The notes below the pieces were generated by a model. The model searched no databases. It was given only the letters and a program-made list of their open reading frames with translations, and was not told the DNA's origin. Below, one piece after another: positions 26,044 to 35,247 of a stretch of DNA of 64,000 nt. This DNA is from an uncultured Hyphomicrobiales bacterium (GTDB lineage: Bacteria; Pseudomonadota; Alphaproteobacteria; Rhizobiales; Ancalomicrobiaceae), in the NCBI GenBank assembly GCA_903930435.1, contig CAIYYN010000037.1, positions 85,040 to 149,039 on the forward strand. The letters are read 5' to 3'. Both the position numbers and the translations under genes were made by a program. Each line of letters begins with the position of its first letter. Position 1 is the first letter of the stretch.

Positions 26044-26808
26044 ATGGCTAACCGACCCGACTGGTTGACTGCCCGACCGATCGCACATCGTGGATTTCAT
26101 GATGCCACAAGCGGCGTTATCGAAAATACGCTCAGCGCCGTCACGGCTGCCACGCAGCGTAACTTTGCCATCGAGGTTGATGTCCAACTGTCTCGAGATG
26201 GCGAGGCAATGGTCTATCATGATGGAAATCTTGCCAGACTGACCGGTCACAACGCCCTGATTGATGACCTGACTGTGGAACAACTTCAATCATTGCAGAT
26301 AAAAGGTACCTCGGACCGCATTCCAACCTTGTGGGATACCCTTCAGGTTATCGACGGGCGGGTGCCCATCTTTATCGAGATCAAGAACGATGATCCGATC
26401 CGCCCCGACGAGCACCTGGTGAACAGGACCCTTCAGGTCTTGTCGGTCTATCAAGGACCTGCAGCCGTCATGTCCTTCGATCCAGGGGTCGTGATGGCCG
26501 TAAAGCGGCTGGAACCGAAGCTGCCGAGAGGCATCATCGCCGACAACACGACAGATCTGAAATATTACGGACACCTGAGTGTGCGGGAGCGGGCAAGCCG
26601 GCGAAACCTGTTGCATTGGTTCAAGACACAGCCTGATTTTGTCGCCTATCGCATCAAGGACCTTCCCGCTCCCGGGCCTGCAATTGCGCGTGCTTTCTTC
26701 AATTGCCCCATCATGACATGGACGGTCAGGACCGAGCAGGATCGCCGCCGGGCATCAACCCACGCGGACCAGATCATTTTTGAGGGGTTCAACCCCTATG
26801 GCGGCTGA
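26044..26808 (+). CDS. glycerophosphodiester phosphodiesterase, cytoplasmic (UgpQ-like)
   Basis: A 254-residue GDPD TIM-barrel enzyme that hydrolyses glycerophosphodiesters to glycerol-3-phosphate and an alcohol. Catalytic and metal residues are visible: H15-R16 ('IAHRGF'), E27-N28 ('ENTL'), E44 and D46 ('IEVDVQ'), H59 ('VYHD'), plus 'FIEIKND' (Glu/Lys of the third strand). No signal peptide, so it acts inside the cell. ATG 26044 with 'gaaggga'. It belongs to the ridA-led run of genes and is followed by 166 bases before the FemAB-like gene. Confidence 0.93.
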   Translation: MANRPDWLTARPIAHRGFHDATSGVIENTLSAVTAATQRNFAIEVDVQLSRDGEAMVYHDGNLARLTGHNALIDDLTVEQLQSLQIKGTSDRIPTLWDTLQVIDGRVPIFIEIKNDDPIRPDEHLVNRTLQVLSVYQGPAAVMSFDPGVVMAVKRLEPKLPRGIIADNTTDLKYYGHLSVRERASRRNLLHWFKTQPDFVAYRIKDLPAPGPAIARAFFNCPIMTWTVRTEQDRRRASTHADQIIFEGFNPYGG

Positions 26809-26974
26809 TCTGTTCAGCTAATATCCAGAGGTTAAAGGCTCTTTTGAATCGAGACAGAGGGGGCGAAACGTCAGGTAAAGGGCTTGCTGCTCGCTCCCAT
26901 ACCTTGTTGTTTCGGTGGGATGCGCTACCTTCGCTCTCTGAAACTCATCACGGTAGACCAGTTGTCAGGCATTC

Positions 26975-28216
26975 ATGACCGAAAGCACAGCCGTTCTGCA
27001 CGTCGAAACAAGTCTGCGCACCATTTCCCGCGATGCATGGGACGCTTGCGCAAATCCCGGCTGGCTTCTCGGTGCGAGCGGCCCGCAACGCATCGCCGAT
27101 GTGCCGGCCCCGGAAATCGGGCACTATAATCCTTTCATTTCCCATGATTTTCTGTGGAGCCTTGAGGAGTCCGGGTCAGCGACGGCCAGAACGGGATGGG
27201 CGGCAAGACATATCGTCCTCAAGGGTGCCGACGAACGCCCGCTCGGACTTGTTCCGTGTTACCTGAAGTCACACAGCCAGGGTGAATATGTCTTTGACCA
27301 CGGCTGGGCAAACGCTTTCGAGCGTGCTGGCGGGCGCTATTATCCGAAACTTCAGGTCTCGGTGCCGTTTACGCCTGCGTCAGGGCCGAGACTCCTCATG
27401 CGGCCAGATGCGCCTGTTGCGACCCGCGAGACCCTGATTGCCGGACTTCAGACGCTTGCTTTGCAGGGTGGTGCATCCTCAGTTCACGCCACATTTCTGA
27501 ATGATGGCGACACCGCGCTGTTCGAGGAGTCCGGTTGGTTGCTGCGCACGGACCAGCAGTTTCACTGGCATAACCGTGACTATCGGGATTTTGACGACTT
27601 TCTGGAAGCCTTCGCCAGTCGCAAACGCAAGCAGGTCAAGCGCGAACGTCGCGAAGCCACGGCAAATGGTATCGAGATCCGCTGGCTTACCGGTGCCGAC
27701 ATTACCGAAGCCGACTGGGATACATTCTTCACGTTCTACATGGATACCGGTGCCCGTAAATGGGGAAGACCCTATCTGAACCGACAGTTCTTTTCGCTGC
27801 TTGGTCAGCGCATGGCTTCGGCAGTTTTGCTCGTCTTTGCGTATCGGGCAGGTCGTCCGATCGCAGGCGCACTCAATCTGATCGGATCTGACACATTATA
27901 TGGACGCTATTGGGGGGCAATCGAGGAACACCCATTTCTTCATTTCGAGGTTTGCTATCATCAAGCCGTTGAATTCGCGCTAAAAAAGGGCCTGAAACGG
28001 GTCGAAGCCGGTGCTCAGGGCGATCATAAGCTGGCACGCGGCTACCTGCCTGTGACAACGCGGTCGGCGCATTTCATCACCGATCCCGGCCTTCGGCAGG
28101 CTGTTGCAAGACACCTTGTGCATGAACGGGCGCAGGTCGAGGCGATGCAGGAAATTCTGACTGAGGCTGCCCCTTTCCGTCGCAACCTGGATATGGCAGA
28201 ACCCGCCGGAGACTGA
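26975..28216 (+). CDS. FemAB-like GNAT-fold acyltransferase (DUF482)
   Basis: A 413-residue protein of the DUF482 family, a double-GNAT fold related to FemAB peptidyltransferases. Diagnostic segments: 'WDACANPGWLLG' and 'HYNPFISHDFLWSLEESGSA' at the start, 'FASRKRKQVKRERREA' in the middle, 'YGRYWGAIEEHPFLHFEVCYHQAVEFA' and 'EAGAQGDHKLARGYLPV' near the end. FemAB proteins use aminoacyl-tRNA to modify peptidoglycan; for DUF482 the substrate is not established. ATG 26975. 12-24 bases separate it from the HIT gene. Confidence 0.88.
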   Translation: MTESTAVLHVETSLRTISRDAWDACANPGWLLGASGPQRIADVPAPEIGHYNPFISHDFLWSLEESGSATARTGWAARHIVLKGADERPLGLVPCYLKSHSQGEYVFDHGWANAFERAGGRYYPKLQVSVPFTPASGPRLLMRPDAPVATRETLIAGLQTLALQGGASSVHATFLNDGDTALFEESGWLLRTDQQFHWHNRDYRDFDDFLEAFASRKRKQVKRERREATANGIEIRWLTGADITEADWDTFFTFYMDTGARKWGRPYLNRQFFSLLGQRMASAVLLVFAYRAGRPIAGALNLIGSDTLYGRYWGAIEEHPFLHFEVCYHQAVEFALKKGLKRVEAGAQGDHKLARGYLPVTTRSAHFITDPGLRQAVARHLVHERAQVEAMQEILTEAAPFRRNLDMAEPAGD

Positions 28217-28240
28217 AACCACGTTTCGATGAGGACGCAC

Positions 28241-28663
28241 ATGCGCGACGCCTATGATACCAACAACGTCTTCGCGAAAATTCTGCGGGGCGAACTACCG
28301 GCGTTCAAGGTTCATGAAGATGACCTGACCCTCGCCTTCATGGATATCATGCCAGCCGCCGACGGACACGTTCTTGTCATTCCCAAGGGACCTTACCGGA
28401 CCCTGATCGACTGCCCCGATGACGTTCTGCAGGCCCTGATTGTCACGGCTCGCAAGGTGGCTATCGCCGCCGAGAAGGCCTTTGAGGCGGACGGAATCAC
28501 GCTGATGCAGTTTTCAGAAGCTGCAGGCGGGCAGGAAGTCTTTCACATCCATTTCCATGTTGTGCCACGCAAGTCAGGCGTCGCCATGCGCCCTTTGCCG
28601 CGAAGCTTCGCGGACAAGGCTCTGCTGCAAAGTCATGCAGACAAGATCCGCAACGCCCTGTGA
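28241..28663 (+). CDS. HIT family nucleotide-binding hydrolase
   Basis: A 140-residue histidine-triad protein, Hint branch. The catalytic 'HIHFHVVPR' (H-x-H-x-H) sits near residue 102-106, and 'NVFAKILRGELP' with 'FMDIMPAADGHVLVIPK' are typical. Hint proteins hydrolyse nucleoside phosphoramidates or aminoacyl-adenylates. I start it at ATG 28241 because 'gaggacgcac' gives a proper ribosome site; ATG 28229 adds four residues. Last gene of the ridA-led run; convergent with the kinase gene after 63 bases. Confidence 0.93.
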   Translation: MRDAYDTNNVFAKILRGELPAFKVHEDDLTLAFMDIMPAADGHVLVIPKGPYRTLIDCPDDVLQALIVTARKVAIAAEKAFEADGITLMQFSEAAGGQEVFHIHFHVVPRKSGVAMRPLPRSFADKALLQSHADKIRNAL

Positions 28664-28726
28664 TATCGCCGCGCGTTTCGCTCGCCGTGAACGCGCTTTG
28701 CTGAGGGATATGTCACGAAAAACTGA

Positions 28727-30190
28727 TCAGGGCGATTCAGCCTCTTCAGGCAACTCGGACTGATCCGTTTCCCCACCGGCACGCAATCGCACGACTGTGA
28801 CGGTGCACGGAGCTCCGGCAACGACCTTGGACGACACACTTCCTAGGTGTCGCCGCAGTGTCGACGAACTGCGTGCCCCCATGACGATGTGATCGATGCT
28901 GTTGTTGACGACATAGTCCAGAATGGTCGCACCCGCATCGACGCCTTCAAGAACGTGATAGGAGATCGTGTCATCATCCGAGGCGAGCGGACGTGCCCAT
29001 TCCTTCAGCGCCACGAGACGCCCGTGATAGGCGGAACGCCCCTCGGAATCATGCAAGGGATCTTCACCGATCACCTTGGACTTGAGCACCGTCACGCACG
29101 CCAATCGCGCGAATGGCTCAGCTTCCAGAGCGCGCCTGACATAAAGCCGAACCGATTCCGCCAGTTGATCCGAGCCATGGCTCAGATCAACCGCAGCCAG
29201 GATCACCGGTGCCAGCGCGAGATGCTGTGCCATGTTGCCTTGCTTCCGGCGCGGCTCCGGTGGTGGCTTTGCCCACCAGTTTCCGAGTCGTTCAAGCCAG
29301 CGCTTTGGCCGTCGTGTCAGACGTTCGGTCGGAACGACGCGGTCCGGATGGTTGAGATCAAACAGGAGTTGGTCTGCCGTCGGATAGCGATTTTCGGGTT
29401 TGGGTTCGAGGCAGCGCAGGATAATTTCCGCAAGCCCTGGCGGAAGTACCGAGAGCTTGGGCGTCAAGGTCGCGAGATCGATGTCCATCCGCTGCTTGAG
29501 ACCATGCGTCGTGACCGGCACCCCAAACGGGACAACGCCGCTGGCAAGTTCGAACAGGATCGCGCCGATCGCAAACAGGTCACTTGAAGGCTGAGAGCGA
29601 TCGCCCACTGTCTGTTCAGGCGCCATATAGGCGGCTGAGCCGACCGGCAGGCGTGTCTCCTCGCCCATGAGGTCCGGCAATTCATCGTGACGGGCAAGTC
29701 CGAAATCAATCAGGACAGCGCCTCTCTTCGCCATGATGATATTGGCAGGCTTCAGATCGAGATGAATCACGTGCTGGCGATGGATATCTGCCACCGCTCT
29801 CGTCATCAGCCGCCCCACCCGCAACACCTCTTCCGGACTCACAGGGACCCCGAGAAGCATCGAGGAAAGCGGCGCGCCCTCCACAAACTCCATCGCGATA
29901 TAGGGGATCTTTGACAGGTCCCCGGTTGCGTAGACCTTCGGGACATGCGGCCCGTACAGGCGCTTCATGATCATTTCTTCAATTTCGAAGGCAACAATCG
30001 CAGCGACGTCGGATCCGGCAGAGATAAACGGAATTTTGAGTATGATCTCGGACCCGCCCGTTGACAGGGTGGAGTCGTCTGTCAGGTCAACCCGCCAGAT
30101 TGAACCCATGCCGCCTGTAAAGATCCGTTCCTTCAGCCTGAATTGATCAATCTCGAGTCCGGGTGCCAGCACCCTGGGGCTATCAATCAT
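28727..30190 (-). CDS. Ser/Thr protein kinase fused to a universal stress (UspA) domain
   Basis: A 487-residue cytoplasmic fusion. Residues 18-290 are a Hanks-type kinase: Gly-rich loop 'FTGGMGS' (25-31), Lys52, catalytic 'HLDLKPAN' (143-150) with Leu in place of Arg of HRD, 'DFG' (162-164), 'APE' (190-192). A basic linker (about 290-325) leads to a UspA domain (about 330-475) with 'ILAAVDLSHGS' and 'HIVMGARSSSTLRRHLGSVS', close to the ATP-loop motif but with Ser for the second Gly. No membrane segment. ATG 30190 follows 'aggagaagg'. Downstream of a metallophosphoesterase gene by 40 bases, a possible kinase-phosphatase pair. Substrates are unknown. Confidence 0.93.
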   Translation of the reverse strand: MIDSPRVLAPGLEIDQFRLKERIFTGGMGSIWRVDLTDDSTLSTGGSEIILKIPFISAGSDVAAIVAFEIEEMIMKRLYGPHVPKVYATGDLSKIPYIAMEFVEGAPLSSMLLGVPVSPEEVLRVGRLMTRAVADIHRQHVIHLDLKPANIIMAKRGAVLIDFGLARHDELPDLMGEETRLPVGSAAYMAPEQTVGDRSQPSSDLFAIGAILFELASGVVPFGVPVTTHGLKQRMDIDLATLTPKLSVLPPGLAEIILRCLEPKPENRYPTADQLLFDLNHPDRVVPTERLTRRPKRWLERLGNWWAKPPPEPRRKQGNMAQHLALAPVILAAVDLSHGSDQLAESVRLYVRRALEAEPFARLACVTVLKSKVIGEDPLHDSEGRSAYHGRLVALKEWARPLASDDDTISYHVLEGVDAGATILDYVVNNSIDHIVMGARSSSTLRRHLGSVSSKVVAGAPCTVTVVRLRAGGETDQSELPEEAESP

Positions 30191-30230
30191 CAAGCCTTCT
30201 CCTGTCGCCGATCCTTCAGTGGATCGCTTA

Positions 30231-30965
30231 TCAACGACCCGTTGCCAACCGCGTCCCTAACCACTCCGGCAAGCCAGCAGCCTTGATTTTGCGCATTGTA
30301 GCGTCGAAATCATAGCCAACCCGGAAATAGGTCAACCCATCCGGCTCCAAAAGAACCCAGCAGGCGCGTGGATCACGATCGCGTGGCTGACCAACCGCAC
30401 CAAGGACGCCAAGGTAACGCCGGGCGCTGGAGAAGGGAACCTTGCGATTGGCGACGGGAACAAAATCCTCAACGCTACGCCCTGGCAATTGATGGAACAG
30501 GCGTGGCAAATGTGTGTGCCCGCAAAGCGTCAGTCTTGTGCCTGAAGCCGCAAGACAAGCGACAGCAGACGCAGTCGAATCCACGTAAGGCCACGTCTCG
30601 GGTCGGGCCGCGCTTGCATGGACAAACATCACGTTGTCCCGAGCCTCAGTTAGCGGCAATTGTGCCAGATACGCCTTTTGCCGTTCGTTGAGCTGGATGC
30701 GAGTCCAGAGAATTGCCTCTGCCGCAATGCCTGTCATTCGGTCCGCGCCACGCTCGATTGCTTCGTCGTGATTGCCTTTCAGGACAATCGCGCCACGGGC
30801 GTTCAGCTCAGAAATGATGTCGACAACCCTGCCAGGATCAGGTCCGTAGCCAACCAGATCTCCAAGAAAGGCATAACCGTCAACACCAGCGGCAGCGATC
30901 TGTTCCAGACACGCTTCCAGTGCTTCGTAATTGCCGTGAATGTCCGAAAGTACCGCCAATCGCAT
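30231..30965 (-). CDS. calcineurin-like metallophosphoesterase
   Basis: A 244-residue two-metal phosphoesterase of the YfcE/PP family. Metal ligands are all present: D8 and H10 ('LSDIHGN'), Asp of 'GDLVGYGPD', 'GNHDEA', His of 'FVHASAA', and 'CGHTHLP'. No signal peptide. ATG 30965 starts directly with the first beta strand. It lies 40 bases ahead of the kinase-UspA gene on the same strand, and they are probably co-transcribed. Such enzymes act on phosphoproteins, nucleotides or phosphodiesters; the operon suggests a protein substrate but does not prove it. Confidence 0.92.
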   Translation of the reverse strand: MRLAVLSDIHGNYEALEACLEQIAAAGVDGYAFLGDLVGYGPDPGRVVDIISELNARGAIVLKGNHDEAIERGADRMTGIAAEAILWTRIQLNERQKAYLAQLPLTEARDNVMFVHASAARPETWPYVDSTASAVACLAASGTRLTLCGHTHLPRLFHQLPGRSVEDFVPVANRKVPFSSARRYLGVLGAVGQPRDRDPRACWVLLEPDGLTYFRVGYDFDATMRKIKAAGLPEWLGTRLATGR

Positions 30966-31115
30966 CTGCGCGTGTCCGTCAACCGGCTTCTCGTTCTGAC
31001 CATGATCATAAACGCGAATTCGCGGAACAGACCAGCCTTCTTTGAAGCGTCACCCGCCGTTTGCGCTCAAATCGTAGTAGTGCGTATCAATTGTCGAAGG
31101 GCTTCTCAAACGCAA

Positions 31116-31142
31116 ACGACCGGTCCACTCGGAACCGGTCGT
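31116..31142 (-). terminator. terminator-like hairpin after clpA
   Basis: A perfect 9-bp stem (ACGACCGGT / ACCGGTCGT) with a 9-base loop, 38 bases past the clpA stop. On the minus strand it is followed by 'ttgcgtttg', a weak T tract; on the plus strand by 'cttt'. Strong stem, moderate terminator. Confidence 0.65.
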
Positions 31143-31179
31143 CTTTCAATGATCCGTCTTATCGAAGTCGCTTATCGAT

Positions 31180-33606
31180 TCACTCGCCCGAGAGCGGCAC
31201 CTTGGGGACGCTTGCGCGACGCGGCGGGGAACCCGGCAAATTGGACGGTCGCCGCTTTGCCCCCTTGTCGCCGCCCTTTGCCTGAACCTCTGGCTCAGGC
31301 TGAGGTTCTGCCGGCTTTGCCTCACCAGCAATCGATTCCAGAGCCAGCACCTTGGTGCCATCTTCCTTCAGTTCGACCGTGACCTTGACAATGCCGCCGC
31401 GCTTCAGCTTGCCGAACAGAACCTCGTCAGCAAGCGGCTTCTTGATATATTCCTGGATCGTTCGACCCAGTGGCCGCGCACCCATGGACTGATCGTAGCC
31501 CTTCTCGGCAAGCCAGTTCACGGCATCATCCGTCAGTTCGAACGTCACGCCGCGATCAGCCAGTTGGGCTTCGAGCTGCATGACGAACTTCGTCACGACC
31601 TGATGTACGACCTCCATCGGCAGCTGCTGGAACGAGATCGTGGCGTCGAGGCGGTTTCTGAACTCGGGCGTAAACAGCTTGTTGATGGCTTCGTGATCAT
31701 CGCCTTCGCGCTTCGTGCGGTTAAAGCCCATCGGAGCACGTGCCAGATCGGCAGCACCTGCGTTGGTCGTCATGATCAGGATGACATTGCGGAAATCCAC
31801 ATGCTTTCCATTATGATCCGTCAGTCTGCCGTGATCCATGACCTGCAGCAGGATGTTGAACAGATCCGGATGCGCTTTCTCGATCTCATCCAGCAGGAGC
31901 ACGCAATGCGGATGCTGATCGATCCCGTCGGTCAGAAGCCCCCCCTGATCAAACCCGACATATCCCGGCGGCGCGCCAATCAGTCGACTGACCGTATGGC
32001 GCTCCATGTATTCTGACATATCGAAGCGGATAAGTTCCACGCCGAGAAGCTTGGCCAGTTGCTTGGCGACTTCGGTCTTGCCGACGCCAGTTGGACCTGC
32101 AAACAAATAGGAGCCGATCGGTTTCTCCGGTTCCCGAAGACCCGCCCGCGCCAGTTTGATGGCAGCGGACAAGGCTGTGATCGCCGCATCCTGACCATAG
32201 ACGACCCGCTTCAGATTGGATTCCAGATGCTGCAGAACCTCGGCATCGTCCTTTGACACGGACTTTGGCGGAATACGCGCCATCGTCGCGATCGTCTCTT
32301 CGACTTCGCGAAGGCCAATGGTCTTACGGCGCTTTGACTCCGGCAACAGCATTTGGGCAGCGCCGGATTCGTCGATGACGTCAATCGCCTTGTCCGGCAA
32401 CTTGCGATCATTGATGTATCGGGCCGATAGCTCGACCGCTGCCTTGATCGCCTCATTCGTATAGCGAACCTTGTGGTGCTCTTCGTAATAGGGCTTCAAG
32501 CCCTTCAGGATCTCAATGGCGTCAGGAATGGTCGGCTCGTTGACGTCAATCTTCTGGAACCGCCGGACGAGGGCCCGATCCTTTTCAAAGAACTGACGAT
32601 ATTCCTTGTAAGTCGTCGATCCGACACAGCGGATCGCACCGGACGCAAGCGCGGGCTTCAGGAGGTTAGATGCATCCATGGCACCGCCCGACGTCGCACC
32701 GGCACCAATCACCGTGTGGATTTCGTCGATGAACATGATTGCGTTGGGATACTCTTCAATTTCCTTCACAACCTGCTTGAGCCGCTCTTCGAAATCGCCG
32801 CGATAGCGGGTTCCCGCCAGCAAGGATCCCATGTCGAGCGAGAACACGGTTGCTGTTTTCAGAATATCAGGCACTTCGCCGTTGACGATGCGGTGTGCGA
32901 GTCCTTCAGCGATCGCTGTCTTGCCGACACCTGGGTCACCCACATAAAGCGGATTATTTTTCGACCGACGGCAGAGAACCTGAATCGTGCGGGAAATCTC
33001 GGAGTCACGACCAATCAACGGGTCGATCTTACCCTTCTTGGCCTTCTCATTGAGATTGACGCAATAGGCTTCCAGTGCGTCCGTCTTCTTCTTCGCAGGC
33101 TCGCCGTTCTCATTTGGGGTCATGTCTTCATCCGCGCCACGTGGTGGCCGCGCCGCGGACATTCCGACACGCTTCGCTATCCCATGGCTGATATAATTGA
33201 CGGCATCATAGCGGGTCATGTCCTGCTCTTGCAGGAAGTAAGCCGCGTGACTCTCGCGCTCAGCAAAGATGGCTACGAGAACATTGGCCCCGGTGACTTC
33301 CTCGCGACCTGAGGATTGGACGTGGATGACCGCGCGTTGAATGACTCGCTGAAAGCCTGCAGTAGGCTTTGAATCTTCCTCGGACTCGCTGACGAGATTT
33401 TCCAGCTCAGTATCTATGTATTCGATCAGGCTCCGGCGCAGTGCCTCAATGTCAACGTTGCATGCCCGCATGACGGCTGCAGCGTCCTGGTCGTCCAGGA
33501 GAGCTAATAACAGGTGCTCAAGCGTCGCATATTCCTGACGCCGCTCATTTGCGAGATGAAGCGCCTGATGCAACGCTTTTTCGAGGCTTCGTGAGAAAGC
33601 TGGCAT
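31180..33606 (-). CDS. clpA: ATP-dependent Clp protease ATP-binding subunit ClpA
   Basis: An 808-residue Hsp100 unfoldase that feeds substrates to ClpP. N-domain (about 1-145, '[15 protein letters not shown]', with 'EHLLLALL'), first AAA+ module with '[15 protein letters not shown]', second AAA+ with '[15 protein letters not shown]' and 'DMSEYMERH'. There is no long middle coiled coil, which separates it from ClpB. The C-terminal tail is Lys/Pro/Glu-rich ('[13 protein letters not shown]'). I start it at ATG 33606 with 'gagga' upstream. Directly downstream of clpS (10-base gap), the usual pairing. Confidence 0.97.
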   Translation of the reverse strand: MPAFSRSLEKALHQALHLANERRQEYATLEHLLLALLDDQDAAAVMRACNVDIEALRRSLIEYIDTELENLVSESEEDSKPTAGFQRVIQRAVIHVQSSGREEVTGANVLVAIFAERESHAAYFLQEQDMTRYDAVNYISHGIAKRVGMSAARPPRGADEDMTPNENGEPAKKKTDALEAYCVNLNEKAKKGKIDPLIGRDSEISRTIQVLCRRSKNNPLYVGDPGVGKTAIAEGLAHRIVNGEVPDILKTATVFSLDMGSLLAGTRYRGDFEERLKQVVKEIEEYPNAIMFIDEIHTVIGAGATSGGAMDASNLLKPALASGAIRCVGSTTYKEYRQFFEKDRALVRRFQKIDVNEPTIPDAIEILKGLKPYYEEHHKVRYTNEAIKAAVELSARYINDRKLPDKAIDVIDESGAAQMLLPESKRRKTIGLREVEETIATMARIPPKSVSKDDAEVLQHLESNLKRVVYGQDAAITALSAAIKLARAGLREPEKPIGSYLFAGPTGVGKTEVAKQLAKLLGVELIRFDMSEYMERHTVSRLIGAPPGYVGFDQGGLLTDGIDQHPHCVLLLDEIEKAHPDLFNILLQVMDHGRLTDHNGKHVDFRNVILIMTTNAGAADLARAPMGFNRTKREGDDHEAINKLFTPEFRNRLDATISFQQLPMEVVHQVVTKFVMQLEAQLADRGVTFELTDDAVNWLAEKGYDQSMGARPLGRTIQEYIKKPLADEVLFGKLKRGGIVKVTVELKEDGTKVLALESIAGEAKPAEPQPEPEVQAKGGDKGAKRRPSNLPGSPPRRASVPKVPLSGE

Positions 33607-33616
33607 GGCGTCGTCC

Positions 33617-34000
33617 TCACTTCTTTTCCATAACACATTGAAGGGGATGTTGGTGTTGTCTGGCAAAATCCATCACCTGGGTCACCTTCGTCTCGGCCAC
33701 CTCGTAGGTATAGACGCCACATTCACCGACACCATGATGATGCACGTGCAGCATGATCCGCGTCGCATCTTCCCGTGATTTGTTGAAAAAGCGCTCCAGC
33801 ACATGAATGACGAACTCCATCGGGGTGTAGTCATCATTCAGGATCAGAACACGGTACATGTTCGGCCGTTTCGTTTTCGGCCGAACGCGAGTGACCACAG
33901 AAGTACCCGGATCCTTCGCGCCGACAGGCAGGCTCGGACCAGTCTTTTTGGTGCCGCCAGAATTTGGTCCGTCCTTTGACATATCAGGTTCGCTTCGCAT
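33617..34000 (-). CDS. clpS: ClpS adaptor protein
   Basis: A 127-residue adaptor that hands N-degron substrates to ClpA. Unstructured N-terminus (1-45) then the core with '[19 protein letters not shown]' (N-degron pocket, NDD and M) and '[23 protein letters not shown]'. It binds the ClpA N-domain. The start is uncertain between ATG 34000 and ATG 33982 ('MSKDG'); neither has a strong ribosome site. Leads into clpA on the same strand. Confidence 0.96.
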   Translation of the reverse strand: MRSEPDMSKDGPNSGGTKKTGPSLPVGAKDPGTSVVTRVRPKTKRPNMYRVLILNDDYTPMEFVIHVLERFFNKSREDATRIMLHVHHHGVGECGVYTYEVAETKVTQVMDFARQHQHPLQCVMEKK

Positions 34001-34448
34001 CGCTCATCTATCTCGTACCCGAAAAACCGGACTATCCAGCTCGAAACCGTCACTGCGACGGCGGGCATCACAGCAGATCGAACTCAATCCAACGCGCACC
34101 TTCAACGCTGCAAAATTCTCCGATCGTAACCTCTATATAGGTCGCCAATTCTGCTCCACCATATCGGTCCGACAAGTTCCTTTGCATGCCCCCAAATCAC
34201 ATATGCTGTGTGATGCTACAGCTCTTTTCATGACTTGCGCAATCCGAATTCAAGAAAAGTCAGCCGACCGATTGGTCACCATTGAAACGCCTGATCGCCC
34301 CCCCAATGGTACCGGCGCGAGTCCAACAAAAAAGCCCAGGAAAATCCCGGGCTTTTAGAAGGTACGTCGTTTGCTATGGATCTAAACCGGCGGGATACGC
34401 ATCCAAAAGCGCATCACGGGCCGGAGATCACGTCACAGACCATGCAAC
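34001..34448. other. 448-base intergenic region
   Basis: Between the start of clpS and the stop of the phasin gene, both minus strand. It holds the clpS-clpA promoter somewhere in 34010-34270 and the phasin terminator at 34328-34356. I find no additional gene. The stretch 34110-34260 is comparatively AT-rich, without a pattern I can name. Confidence 0.5.
34328..34356 (-). terminator. factor-independent terminator after the phasin gene
   Basis: Minus-strand reading: AAAAGCCCGGG, short loop ATTTT, CCTGGGCTTTTTTG. The stem (AAAAGCCC/GGGCTTTT plus inner GG/CC) is 10 bp with a T6 tail, about 93 bases past the phasin stop. The A4/T4 base could also terminate plus-strand reading. Confidence 0.85.
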
Positions 34449-34784
34449 TCACTTGGCCACTTTGGCCAGAAAGCCTTCATATGGCTTGTATGCGTCCTTG
34501 GCGAGACCAACATAAAGTTCGCTCACCTTGTTCAATTCAGCAACGTACCCATCATAAGCCGACTTGACGAATTCGACCTGAACTTCAATCGCCTTATCCA
34601 GCGACTTGACACCAAGAAGCTTCTCGAACGTTGCCGAACCAGCTTCGAATGACTTCTTGGAATAGTCCGTCACCTCAACCGAGATAGCCTGGAAGCCCTT
34701 GGTCATAACGCCAAATGAGCTGATCGAGATCTCAATGCCTTCCTTGGCGACTTTCTGAATTTCATCGATATTGACAGGAACCAT
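34449..34784 (-). CDS. phasin family protein
   Basis: A 111-residue helical protein of the phasin_2 type. 'AKEGIEISISSFGVMTKGFQAISVEVTDYSKKSFE' and 'LDKAIEVQVEFVKSAYDGYVAELNKVSELYVGLAKDAYKP' match the amphipathic helical pattern of proteins that coat polyhydroxyalkanoate granules. ATG 34784 ('MVPVNIDE') follows 'ggggtgtctgg'. A strong inverted repeat lies between a probable promoter and the start. No PHA synthase or depolymerase gene is in the window, so granule binding is inferred. Confidence 0.9.
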   Translation of the reverse strand: MVPVNIDEIQKVAKEGIEISISSFGVMTKGFQAISVEVTDYSKKSFEAGSATFEKLLGVKSLDKAIEVQVEFVKSAYDGYVAELNKVSELYVGLAKDAYKPYEGFLAKVAK

Positions 34785-34821
34785 AACCAGACACCCCAAA
34801 GTCAAAAACCACGCGATTATC

Positions 34822-34847
34822 TCGCAACAGCGCAAACAATGTTGCGA
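34822..34847. repeat. perfect 8-bp inverted repeat TCGCAACA / TGTTGCGA ahead of the phasin
   Basis: Arms 34822-34829 and 34840-34847 with a 10-base spacer GCGCAAACAA. It lies 38-63 bases upstream of the phasin start and immediately past the predicted -10 element, covering about +1 to +26. That position suits a repressor site. PhaR-type regulators of phasins bind TGC-rich sites; the repeat contains TGC/GCA cores, so PhaR is a candidate, by inference only. Confidence 0.5.
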
Positions 34848-34852
34848 TGCAC

Positions 34853-34880
34853 AAATTATCACGCAGGACCGCCACGTCAA
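34853..34880 (-). promoter_or_regulatory. probable sigma70-type promoter of the phasin gene
   Basis: Minus strand: TTGACG (34880-34875), 16 bases, TAATTT (34858-34853). The -35 is nearly ideal; the -10 is fair. The predicted start is about 60 bases upstream of the phasin ATG. Confidence 0.45.
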
Positions 34881-35247
34881 TTCGTAATTTCCGCACTGCA
34901 AAAAAATTTCATAACACCACCCTCGCATCCATACCGAACTCAGAGCCTCCGCAAAGAACCGACCCGCGCCGAAATGATCTCATTCTCAAGGGGGCAGCAA
35001 CCGCAATTCATTCAGTTTTATGCTTGATATTTACCCTTCCTCAACCCCGTTCACGGCATTCTCAAATGTGTGGTTTGCGCGCGACAGTGCAGATCAGACC
35101 AAATCCGAACAGGCTTGGATGCATTCTTTTTCAAGCGGTTGCGAGGATTTGTCAAAACGCGCAGGCAAGATTTTGGCGTGATGGCTGGTACCTGAACGAC
35201 CAGTCAGACGCAAGTCGGCGCAAGCAGGTAAATTCGAGGATTAGTCA

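Larger units (their letters stand above)
34785..35247. other. 463-base divergent intergenic region
   Basis: Serves as the promoter region for the phasin (minus) and the DD-carboxypeptidase (plus). Apart from the phasin promoter and the inverted repeat (listed), I see no gene. The plus-strand gene has 'cgagga' about 8 bases before its GTG start. Confidence 0.45.
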
